The notes under the pieces are model-generated. The model was given only the letters and a program-made list of their open reading frames with translations. It was not told the DNA's origin and did no database searches. Below, one piece after another: positions 12,300 through 24,000 of a DNA stretch of 64,000 nt (its first letter is position 1; each line of letters starts with the position of its first letter). A program made the position numbers and the translations under genes. The DNA is from Plumapathes pennacea. Its lineage: Eukaryota > Cnidaria > Anthozoa > Antipatharia > Myriopathidae. Location: NCBI GenBank assembly GCA_964036295.1, contig OZ038463.1:3224001-3288000 (forward strand), in the 5' to 3' direction.

Positions 12300-12639
12300 G
12301 CCATTAGTGTGTGTGTGTGTCTGTGCGTCATGTGTTTGTCCGTCTGTGTGTGTGCACACGTCCTCTAGTGCTGACGTGACTCTACCTTGATTTTCAGGCG
12401 CCAGTCTCTCTTTACGAGTATTTTGCGACTCGAATGCCTTTAGAGAAGTTTGCGTGGATTCCATAAGAAGATGAAGAAAGACCTCGCCAGCAGCTTGGCG
12501 ACTCCGCAAACCCAGGTTATGCACCGAGCACAAGTTGCAGCAGGCATAAGATTGAAACGGAACATATTCTATATCGACAGTGCAAAGCTACTGAACCGAC
12601 CCGGCTCTTTCACCTCCTTTTCTACCATTAGTTTGGTTC

Positions 12640-12645
12640 AATAAA
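12640..12645 (+). terminator. Polyadenylation signal AATAAA (netrin receptor)
   Basis: Canonical hexamer about 240 bases into the inferred last exon; no other strong hexamer lies nearer to the stop codon. Confidence 0.6.
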
Positions 12646-12660
12646 GTAGAACACAGTAGA

Positions 12661-13232
12661 TGTAGCTAGATCTGGAGTATCCGGAGTACAATCATGCTTT
12701 CAAACAGATAGACCAGAAAAAAGACGGACTTGTCACGCATGCTGTCTTCGGGGCATTGAGGATATGGCAGTTTGCATGCTTACATTGTCTGACTGCATAT
12801 CCTTGAATGCCTGGATCTCTTCTTTTCTGCGCAAGCTTTCGCAGTAGAAGCCATAGTGAGGAAAACAGTGGTCAGGTTTTGTGAGGCTGCTATGAATAAG
12901 CGAACTTGAGGGAACTCAGATGGGAAAACCATTTAGCTCAGCTTTGCTCCATCCCAGAGTTCCCCGCTGTCACGTTTAGCAAGTGGTCCGGTGTACATTT
13001 TTGTCTGCAGCATTTAAACGTTACAATTATTGAGAGTTTTTCCCCAAAATTGCCAGTTATTAGTTGTAAAAATTTATGAGGTTTCTAAGCATGACTATCA
13101 AATTAGCGACAAGAGTGAGGCATTTAGCCAGGCCCAACGAGTCCTTGCTTTGCGTTTTTTTTTTTGTCTTAAGAGAGGCGCATTGCGTGTTTATAGTTGA
13201 AAGTATTAGTTGTTGTTAAACGTGAATTTGTA
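12661..13232. other. Intergenic DNA, no feature supported
   Basis: AT-rich sequence after the netrin-receptor poly(A) signal. I see no splice-consistent coding exon on either strand. Confidence 0.5.
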
Positions 13233-15156
13233 GGTTAGCACTCGTTCACACGCTTCAAAAGGAGGTTCATTAAATATTCCTGTTGAATCTCATTAGTGTG
13301 TCACCAACGTGTCACGCAGACTCCAAGTGCTCGGGCACGCTGCAATCGCACAGTAGGCTTGAGATGCTTTGATCCTTGTACTTGACAGACGAGGTAATTC
13401 ATCGTATATTTTTACATTTTTCAGTTGAGAAGAACAACGTTAGAGACGGATTAGGGAGTTTAAGAAACCTAGAACGGCTACGGCAACGCGAGGAACCAAA
13501 ACCTAGTGTCTCTGTTTTCCCTATGTCTTTGTAACTTTGCCTATTCTTAGGTTGCTCAATTTGTTCCGTTTTGCCGAGGTTCTATTAATTTCATCGTTTC
13601 CTACTAAGAAGAACGACTGTCGTTATTTTATTTTATCGGAACTGTCGCCCACGTCCTGACAACGACGTAAAAAAAAGCATTTGAAGTCGCACGCGAGAGC
13701 ACGGCGACCCGAGAACATGTCAATTTCAGATATTCACGTGCTTCTTTTGTCTTCTGTGATTAGTTTTATTGTTTCGCCGACGTTGCCGTCGTCCTCTCGC
13801 GTCCTGTATCTTAAAGTCCCCACGATCGTTTCACGACAGACCTCCTTCTGAGTGTTGTGACTAATGCCGAACTCGCCGCTAAGCACTCGTTCACACGCCT
13901 CACACGGAGGTCAAGGGATCAAGCCCATCAAGGGCCAAAGGGAATTTTCTACGTGCAGTTGAAGTTCAAAATAAAACATTTTGGGCATATCGAAGCAACG
14001 GAGACTGAGTGCCATGAACTGGTTTAAATAAAAAGTACACTTCATTGCAATTAACGACTGATTAAATAACTTAAATGTGGTCTCAGCTTACGCGGGTCTT
14101 CGCGCGCTTTCTCAAAACATGGCTCAGGCACTACACGTGGATACCGCAGAGGAAGCAAAAGAGAAAATTGAAGCGTTCGAGACAAGAACTTCGAGCAGAC
14201 TCTGTTACGTCCGTTCAGATAAAAACTTCGGCAGGATTGGTGACTGAGTACACTTCTGACTGAAAACTTAAGTACTGGTATTTTAAACCACGGCAAAAGG
14301 AAGATCTAAAGATTAGAAGCCCAAGATAGTGAAATTTCCGGTATCATGTCACCATCGTATCACATGACCGCTTGGCATTGATCATATGTCATCGGTGTTT
14401 TTTCCAGAGCAGCTTTATGTAAAGTGTGTGTTGTTGTATCCAGTATTGAATGGCTTGAGACCTGAAGAACATCCCTGCAGCCAACACTGAGAACCTCACC
14501 TCACTTATACCCTTCCCTCCACCCCCATCCCTCTTCCTCCCCCTATCTCACATTCATACTCATTTTTTCCATGTATTTTTATTGAAAACAATAAAAATAA
14601 TTCAGCAATAAAGGAAATATTGAAAAAATATTCACTTGTCTCTTGGGTTCATATTACATCAGATCTTGCTAAGAAGCCACATAAGGTACAGTGGAGAGAT
14701 GAGCAGATCCCATTTTCTGGGGTCCATTCCTAATTCTTGGAGAGAAACTCCACGACAATGTAAAGTAGTGTTTCTATCAAAAAGCGTGGTCGTTCAAACT
14801 GAACACGTACAGTGAACAGGACATTAAATTGTGGCGAACCTCCATTTGAGGCGTGTGAACAAGTGCCCAGCGGCAAGTTCGGCAATATAGTCACAACACT
14901 CAAAAGGAGGTCTTTCATGAAACGAGGTTGTCCGTCGAGGTTCAACTGTCTGTCTGTCCGTCCGCCTTTACACTGTGCTTTTCAATTGAACAATATACGA
15001 TAAGTCGACTTCTGCAACTTACGAGGTAGCGTTGAGCTGTCGGAAGACACCGCCATCACGCATCACATCATGGCTGCCGCGTGACCTGAATGCTAATGAG
15101 ATTCAGCATGAATATTTAATGAACCTCCTTTTGAAGCGTGTGAACGAGTGCTAACC
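13233..15156. mobile_element. Nested inverted-repeat element (outer arms 13233/15156)
   Basis: The outer left arm (13233-13298) starts GGTTAGCACTCGTTCACACG. The outer right arm (15092-15156) is its inverted copy, ending CGTGTGAACGAGTGCTAACC. Inside sits a second inverted pair (13838-13912 and 14838-14913) whose arms carry a related but diverged GCACTCGTTCACACGCCTCA stretch. This suggests one element of the family inserted in another, or an element with sub-terminal repeats. No protein-coding frame with family resemblance is visible inside. A T-rich segment with AATAAA-like hexamers lies at 14570-14625. Confidence 0.7.
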
Positions 15157-15587
15157 GAATTTGTATCACGTGGTCATTGTACGCCTTCTTTTTCTGCTTT
15201 TTTTCTTTTCGCCACATATCCTGGCAAAAGAAATTTCAGCAAGTCCTTCTGGAGAATTATTATACAGCTTCAACTAAAAATCAAACTAAAGTTTTACTGG
15301 ATTTTCACCAAACTTATAACAAAATACATAATTTTTATATTTATAGACATCTCGAATTTCGTTCATGCAGGAAAAACATTCAAACGTCCGAAACTGAAGA
15401 TACCTGACAGAGAACTTTCTGTAGCGCATGCTTACTGTTAAATGTTTGGGCTGCAATTATAACTGGAGATATGATCTTGAACAAAAATTCTGAGACACTT
15501 CATCTGTTGTTGTATAAAATAGCTACATGTTCACTGTTGTGAATATCTGACATTGAAGTCCAATTGACGAGAAAATGAGAGGAACTA

Positions 15588-15784
15588 AGACCCCGTTTAC
15601 ACTTGAGCCAATTTATTTGGACTCGAGACATTTGTTTCCGGATTCGTGAAAGCTTTTACACTATTTTTTGGGAATCCGAGCAGTGCCATTTTATCCGTGG
15701 AGAAAACGAATCCAGAATTGAAAGTGGGAACTTTGAGTCTTGATACTTTTTATCCGAAATAGTTTCCAAGTGTAAACGGAGGGT
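15588..15784. mobile_element. Foldback element, relative of 11463-11648 in reverse
   Basis: Ends are GACCCCGTTTACACTTGAG and CCAAGTGTAAACGGAGGGT. The inside includes TTTGTTTCCGGATTCGTGAA and GAAAGTGGGAACTTTGAG, matching the 11463-11648 element on the opposite strand. Confidence 0.7.
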
Positions 15785-17790
15785 ACAAATTAATAAACTC
15801 TTGTTGCTTCAGAAAAAGAACACAATCGATTTGGGTGTCGACAAGTTTTGTCCTAGATCGTAGTCTAAACTTTGTTCCTGTTGGTGAATCAGTTTTATCG
15901 AAATGCTCTACATACTCGGTTCTGTTAAAGACAAGTGGCCTTGTGTCGGGGCGTTTGCAGTAATCTTTGTTTTGTTGAATGTATTAAACATTGTACAGTT
16001 TAGGCGCGTCACTTGGTTGTCAAAGTCTTTGTTATTTGATCAATTTTATGTCTTGCCTCTCGCACTAGTTACTGATTCGTTGGCATGTAGTCTGTGTGTT
16101 GGGAGAGAAGCAAGATTTAATTTATAGCATTTTGACTCAACCCGGAAACTTTCCCGATTTTACTGTCAGGTTATCGAAATAAGGTGTGACAACTCCAGCG
16201 CTGTTTGGCATTGTCTGTCTGTCTTTGTTTTATTTTTACTATAGTGGCACATGCAGTGTTACCTTGCGAGCAGAACCAACTATTGTTGGGGGAGGGGAAG
16301 GTAGCTCTGCTCGCAGGGTAATGCAGTATTTATTCCAAAAATTTCAGCGGACCGAAATTCAGAGACGTCTGGTGACACTCGCCAGTATACTTTGGTCAAC
16401 TTTGTTCCCATCTTGCCTCTTTATAATGGAGCCTCAGGATAATCCTGGCTTTGGTTTTCGCTCAGTTTTATTTCGGAATATCGTTTGATACGTGTTGTGG
16501 GGGTCCGAAGGCATGCCATCCCGGGAAACGTTTAATTTTAGAACATCAAATTTTAGTGCGTATTTACAAAATATCTGCTGGATTGTGTTGGTGTTGAAGG
16601 ATACAAATATTTAAGCCCCACCACCCCCCCCCCCCCCTCCCCCTGTGACTCAACAGTTTTTAACCACCTCAATACTTCATCCCCCCTTGAACTTTCCCTA
16701 AGTTGTTTTGTTTTGAGGTTCAATCAGAGTAATGCGCTATCTCACCTCCGCGCGCTGGATTGATTACGTCTGCATCAAAATATTTTGTTTCTTCGTGCAT
16801 TGAATACCTCTGACGTAATATTCTTGACAGACTGTTCAGAAAAGGACAGCTGAAGTAGCAAAAGCGCACGTAGTACTTTACACTACAAGGCAAAAGTTGA
16901 AAAATGCAAAGTTTTGCTTCGTGTGCGTGGGCATGCGTACCACTGTTCGATCAGCGGCTGCGTGCGACAGTCGCGTGCGGGGGAGTTGGCATTCCATGCT
17001 CAGTCAGTCAAGGACGCTTCCTGCATAAGCAATAAGGAAACAATATTGAAAACTATTAGAGTGACTGCCTGGGTGGAGGAATTTAAACATTTTAATCATC
17101 AAACGCCTGTCAAACGACCAGTAATAGCCTTGACACAGCGATGACGGCATGAACAAGTGCGCGCCCTTCTGCGGCGGCTGCTGTCGCTCTTTTCCATTCA
17201 AGCTCATAGCTGCCTTAGGCCTACTACAAGACGACGAAAGACGACGTTATATTGCGCTTACAATTCTCATCTTCATCGGGTTCTGTAACTTGTGTTTGTT
17301 CCCGGGATTTGTTCTCACGTCATTATCAATTAGTTCAAGCTGTCCTTTCTGTCATCAAATCCTTGAATACTGATCCGTGTTCTTGGGTCAAAGTTTACAA
17401 ACAGCTTTTTTAAATCACAAATCGCTGTGGTCCTGTTGACATTTAAATATTGCATTGAAAATGATCCCTTTTGTACTTGCAGTTTTAGTTTTCATTGTTG
17501 TCGCCTTTTGTGAACCGATACCTAGTCGGTATATGTACGTTTGAAATCATGCAAGTGAATTTACATTCAAGAGAACAGTGAAGCATATTTTATTTTTCGA
17601 GAGAGCCGCTCCCAGCTCTCCCCTCCCCCCAAAATATTTTACATAGCCTTGTTGTTTGCTTTCAAATATGAATAGTATTTTGTTATGTTATGCGGTTTGT
17701 GATTGGTCAGTATCCAATACAAACAACGGATCGTTTGATTGACAGGGGAACTCGAGTGAACCGACGCCAAAAGGAGTGATTCGCATAAAA
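15785..17790. other. Intergenic and 5' flank of the ZO gene
   Basis: No coding exon supported. There is a C-rich run at 16621-16645. The last 100 bases contain an inverted CCAAT-like GATTGGTC near 17700, but no TATA box that I would defend. The transcription start and any 5' UTR exon of the ZO gene are probably here, but their positions cannot be read from sequence alone. Confidence 0.4.
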
Positions 17791-18082
17791 ATGGCGGCGT
17801 TGCAGCCATACCAGCGATTGCTGTTGGAAAACCGTGATATCATTCTCAATGAAGTGAGAACAGACGATGTTTGCCCGCTTCTTTTTGTGAACGGGGTTCT
17901 GGCCCAGAAAGAGATCGACGATATAGAGACGGGACGTTCGTGGCGCGAACGAGCTGAAAGCTTATTAGATTTGCTGCATTATAAAGGCGAACGAGGTTTC
18001 AGGGAGTTTTGTGCTGTCCTGGAAGACACATACCCACATTTGGCCGTGAAACTACAAGCTAAGAACGCCACTGTTGAGGCTG
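17791..18082 (+). other. CARD-encoding first exon of the ZO gene
   Basis: A single exon encodes a nearly complete death-fold domain: [69 protein letters not shown]. The pattern of an N-terminal ENR helix, GVL turn, LLDLL helix and FxxFCxxLE closes as in CARDs of the CARMA/DLG5/RAIDD type. It ends in phase 1. The next exon (18424) starts in the matching phase and gives the charged, Arg/Glu-rich linker that leads to PDZ1. Confidence 0.9.
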
Positions 18083-21000
18083 GTAAGTTGTCAACTAAAT
18101 GCTGTACAGAACTGAGCTCTCGCGTTTTGCAAAACTTTGTTTGTCCTTCGCGAAATCTTCGAATGTCTGGCTTGGCAACTTCTCATCTCTGACTTCCTCA
18201 GAGATTCTTTGTTTTCTTGAGGGCAGCCTCGAATCCCAGAGGCAATTAGATTGTTTTTATGCAGGACTTTGTTGATACAAATATATTAATATATGTAAAG
18301 AAGGCACCAGGCGTCCTATTGAGTCATCATTCGAAATTCACTCCGTCTTCGCGTAAGTTGAGCTGGCAGTGCGTCCGAAAACACACCTCTCGAAGTGTGA
18401 CAAATTTCTTCTCATTTCTACAGAAAGGGAATTAAGGAAAGAACCACAAAGACACTATTCATCTAATCCTCATTGGACTCGGGAAGAAACTCGCCACCCG
18501 CCGCCACGATCGTCAGAAAACCTGCGAAGCGAAAACTTCGAGGACGATAGAGGCAAGATGCGAGGCGAACGCCAATATGGGAGAAATTTCAACTATGACG
18601 CGTATGTGGAGAGAAAGCGTGAATCACCGAGATATGGGTCCGATGAGGGACGTCGAGAAGATGACCGTAATGTCGCAGTGGATCGGTCAAGGGAACCTTT
18701 AACGCCCTCACCGCCTGGAAGCGACCCCGGATCGCGAAGGGACGCCGAATCATTTGTAAGTACAAATTCACAATTTTGCTGCCTGACACTTGCTCATTCA
18801 CTGCCTAATATATTGGGAGTGGCATGTGACGTGTCTTGATTTTAATGAAAAGAAGTTCAGAAGCGTTTCGCATCGTTCGAAACCTTGCCCTTCTTGGATA
18901 ACGACAACAGTTGACACGCAGATTTTGCAAGTGTGGAATGTCGAGAATGCGTGGTTGTAACACAGTTTTCGACCGCACATGAGTTGGCGGTTTGAATCAT
19001 CGATAAATTTGGGTGCTATCGGAAATTGATTCTGAGCAACATCAAGTACAGCACAGATCGTACTGCCCATGCGAAACGTTTTCGCAATAGATTGTTTCGC
19101 ATCCGCATACTATTAAAACTTGTCTTGTAGTATTTTTATCCGCAAAATCCTAAAACCAATCTCTTCATATTAGATACAAATTTATCAGGGAATGCGCTTT
19201 TTTTTTAAATCAGTGATTGATGTGTTTAGCCCAGCTCCAAAATAAGAAGTTTTAGGTTCGCGTATGCCAAACGAAATCGACATGTTTCACTGGCAAGTTT
19301 GTATTTTTTAGTTTTCCTTCATTGATCCCTGTAACAAGCAAGTTTTTTTTTTAGGATCTTTGATTGTGTTCGTTTTATAACCTTGTGCAGAACCTCATAA
19401 GAAATCCAGATTGTATTTTCATGTTAGCGTCTGCAACAGCCCACGATAAACATGTTGTTGACGAATCGCGCGCCATTCTTGTTTTTGCAAATATTGGAAA
19501 CAGTGTTCTCGCACGAAAATTCCGTGATTTCTTTTTTTTATTTTTTATTGCGAGTCTTTGTCGAAAGTAGATATTTCGAAATTTAAAGTTCAACCGAAGT
19601 TTGAATTTTATTTCACGGTTCAGTGCAATAAAGTTCTCTTTGAGTCTCCGCCCAGTGTGCAATGCGAGTTTCAAGCCCAAATTTATTAGAGTTGCAGTTT
19701 TCAAGCAACATAACTTTTCAGGATAACGTCTAAAATGTATTCAGTTGATTTAATAAGCCTGGTTTTCACGAGCGACTAAGGAATCTTGATGAATGTATTG
19801 ACAAAAAGAAAGTGGGCCATATTTCCACGGAGTCTCTTCACATACCGAGTACATTTTGTTAATATTCACACACGATTCTCGTTCATCTTGAAGACAACAT
19901 GAAGTGACTGTATATTAGGTCTCTTTTAGCTCGTTTTGCATACTCATTCTTTCGATTCAAATATGTATTGAACGACTTCAGGACAGTTTGCATGTGTTCA
20001 TATTCTCCTGCAAAGCAGTGCATGTATTATGGTGCGCTTTGAACCAAACATGTTACAAGCGAAAACCTCTTCCAACCTCGATATAAACATTTGTGTTTTA
20101 CTCAAATTGTATTCCCACATGCAAGAATCAAGCAAGTGCAATATTAGGTATGATTTACCCACTTTTTTCGCCTTATTATTAATTGTCCATAATGAAAATA
20201 TTTTGTCATTCACTCATTTACTCTGCTTTGCTGTCTAAATTAAGGAGCTTTTATTCGAGTGGTTTCATTTGACAGTTCACAAGTTCGAAGTGAACACTGC
20301 TGTTAGAATGTACTCATCGATCCACAGTTTTCATTTGAGTGGTCACAGAGATCCTTCAGGTTCATTTACAATGCAACAAATAAATTATAGGTTGAGTAAA
20401 ATGTTTTGTCCCTTGGAAGAAAAAGGATTGATTGTTCAGTTTCATGGAACCCTTTAGAATCATAGTAATATATTTGACCAACTGATGAAAGGGCATTAAT
20501 AGGAGGTACAATATGGTGGGCTGAAGCCCTTTTAAATGGAATTTGATTGTACTGGAAAGGCAAATATTGCATGTCTACTTAGTGCTAATGGGTTGTGTTG
20601 TTACAAGGTTTTAGTTACAATCTTTTGATTTGATCAAGGTGGATTTTTTACTCATTACTAAGCAATCTCCAAATGATGGTAATGATGCAGCTTTAATTGA
20701 TCTTTCACCAGAATGCAGAGCAATTTGTTTGGGAAAGACAGACTATTGTCTTAGAAAAGGTAAGGGGGATATGATTTGATTTTTTTTTTTTTTTTTGCCT
20801 GAGAGAAATTAGCAAAATTATAAATATATTGTATTAATTAATATAACTTAAAATTAATATATTAAATTATTCAGAGGTATGTCATGTAGTGTACTAGTTA
20901 CTGAACCTTATGTTTGTGTGCAGCATTCACTATTCTCGTTTCCCATCACACTGTTTTCATTTGAAAAGAAATTTCAAATACCTCTACTGTATTTTTTTTT

Positions 21001-24000
21001 GCTGGAAGTACATCTTTTTTTAACCACCATTCTCAAAACCCTTCGGTTTTCAAGAAATGAATTGAAAAAAGATTAAAAATGCACTGGTGTAGATGAACAT
21101 TGCAACATGATTGTTGTTTGTTTGTGTGGAGTAAATACCGTATTTCCTTGATTGCGCCCTTCCTCAAATAAGCTCTCCCTTTGAGCATGATATGCACGAT
21201 ATGATATAAGTGTCCCCCCCCCCCCCCCCTCCTCCAAATAAAGAATAAGGAAAGGAAACAAGTTATACACTGTTAACGTTACATGAAATAGTTACTGTAG
21301 AAATCCAGGGTGTGAACAACAATACTGCAAATGTTTTTTTCCTTTGTTTTCCCTTTTTTTTTTTTTTTTTTTCTTCTTTTTTCTTTTTCTTTTTTTTTTT
21401 TTTTTTCATTTTGAATAGTTATCTCGCACAATGAAAATATTTCAAATCACGTTTCTATAACCACCCAACCTCAATTAAGCGCCCCCTTTGGACATGAAAT
21501 TTGAAATAAGTGCCCTGAGGAAATCTGGCATGCTGAGTAAGTTAATAAGTGAGTGTAGATGAGGATGGAGAGATGTGTTGTGGAGGGGTAGGGAGGTTAT
21601 GATGCATTTAAGTGTTACAAAGTTATGATTTATTTTGTTAATTGGGTATTGAATTTGTTGCAGGCCAATGCAAGGCAAGGTTTTGGCATTGCCGTGTCTG
21701 GTGGACGGGACAACCCTCATTTTAAAAGTGGTGACACCTCTATTGTTGTGTCTGACATCGTACCTGGGAGTCCCGCTGATGGGTTGCTGAGGTGGGTTAA
21801 CTGTACATCTACAAAATATGCATTTAATGATGCAATGCACAGTGAAACACAGATTTGGATGGAGTACACAAAGGCAATGTTCAAACCCAGATTTGATCCC
21901 TTGATGTTCTTGTGTCAAATGTCCAAAGTATCCAAAGTATTCTTCCTGTGGACTTTGCTTTGTTTTATAAAATACAACACGTATTTGTCATTTGATTGTC
22001 TTTCTGCAGAGTGAATGATGTGATCTTGCAAGTTAATCAAACCAGTGTGGAAAATGTGATGCATTCTGATGCTGTGTTGGCCCTGAAGGAAAGTGGCAAC
22101 TCAGCTAGATTGGTAAGCACAGGGAAGCTCAAATATGTATTTCCATCTACTCCAAAACAGTTGTAAATTGAATTCTTTCACAGCCAATTGATACGAGTTG
22201 TACAATTTGTTGGATTACTGTGCATTGTATGTTTTTTTCTTTGTCTCCTTGTTTAACTCGGTGTGAGAAAAAATTTCTAACATAACTCAACTGATTTGAC
22301 TCAGATTATAAGGAGAATGAAAGCAGCACCACCTCCTGCAAGGAAGGACATAAGTGATGCAACGGCTGTTACACTTGTCAGGGATGTGAATGAAGGTATT
22401 GAAAATATGTGATACTAAAACTGCCTGTACTGTAAAAAAAATTCTGTAAAAAGTTCTGTTCACTCCTTTATCAAAGTGATGCCTTTCCTATGCTGCCTAA
22501 GATATATTTATTACTAACAGTAGTCAGGTGAGGAGATCAGAAACCCTAATGACTCAACCTGATTTGTACATGTATATCACCATATCACCATATCACAGGA
22601 TATCACATTCATCATAGTTGAAATGATTCAAATTGCATATCTGATCTGAATTACTGACTAAACAGTGGAAAATCACTGGAAAGTTGCAAGTGCCTTTTGG
22701 GTGTGGCATATCCTTGTGTACTCTAAGTTTTGCTGGGTTTCTTTGCAGGATATGGCTTTTCACTTGGTCAGCGAATCTTTATCAAGGAGCTTGCTCCAAA
22801 TGGCTTGGCACAGAGGGAGGCAAGTCTGGAACCTGGAGATGTAGTCCTGAAGGTCAGAGACCTGACATTGTGTATTCTTGCACTGCTATTATTTTTATTT
22901 TTTAAATATCATTCAGTGGTTACAAATGTCAACTTGAACTCCTCTCACTATCAAGAGCTCTCATTTGAGGGGGTACTTCTTTAGGTTTCGTTTGACAGTT
23001 CAGGAACTTCTAGGTTGGGCCTACTGTTCATGTAGCAGCAAAGGGGTAGTGGTGATCACACAGTGCTGATTTCATTTTTTAGATAAATAATTTGTGTTAC
23101 TTAATAAGTAATTAATGAACTGCATGACTTGCTATAATCACAGGAAATGCAGTAAAATTTTGTAGCTCTATCGTATTTTGAAGCTTGGTATTACAGTAAA
23201 TAGTTTGGGCATGTATAATAGTTGTAGATTATTGTCTGTGCAATTTTGTTTGCAGATCAATGACAAGTGGTGTGATAAAGTGTCCTTGCGTGAGGCAATT
23301 GATCAAGTTAGACAGTCACCAACTCGTCTGGAACTTCTTGTGCTCAAACATGGCATCCAAGTGCCACAGTACAGCACTCATTCCTTGCCGGCGTCATATC
23401 GGCAGAAGAAGGAGAAGAGAGATGAGAGAGATTATGGAGGAATGCACAATGGCTATAATGACGAGCAAGAACCACCACTCCCACCAAGGTACTGTATTTG
23501 TTCGCATGTATAATGCACACCCAAATTTTTGGAGTACTGTTTTGAAAGTGGTAGATTTTTGAAAAAGGTAGAGGATTTTTTCAGCAAAGGCTAACATTGC
23601 TTTCTGCAGAGAAAAATAGTTTTGCCATTGGTCACTCCTGGGTCTCCTAAAAACATTTTAATGTTCTTCTTTTTTTCTTTAGGCTGTATGGCAATGAGTC
23701 ACCAAAACCAGAACGACCTCCACCTCCAGATGAACAAGGGGAACAAACACCTTTCTCTGGTAACTAGAGTTCTTAATTCTTAACATGTTCTTGCTGACAA
23801 CTGTTGTTTTTTGTGACTAGGTTCTGAATGGTTTTTGCTTCTGCTGTAACATATAATATTTCTGCATATTATTATATTAGTATTAGTATTAGTATTATTA
23901 TTATTATTATATTCTGACTGACAGGGATAAAATAGAAAACAAAGCTGAGGGAGAGAAAAAAAAAGTATTTCAGCAAAAACAGATTTGTGGCCAGCTAGTC

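Larger units (their letters stand above)
12033..12645 (+). other. 3' UTR of the netrin-receptor gene, with a 3' UTR intron
   Basis: Two bases after the stop codon a strong donor (AG|GTGAGG at 12034/12035) begins an intron that most likely ends at TTTTCAG (12397). The stop is close enough to the junction that the usual 50-55 nt nonsense-mediated-decay rule would not apply. The final exon (12398 to about 12660) contains AATAAA at 12640-12645. Confidence 0.65.

Noticed and set aside
14051..14296. Short Arg/Lys-rich frames inside the inverted-repeat element
   Set aside because: Short, overlapping on both strands, without transposase motifs.
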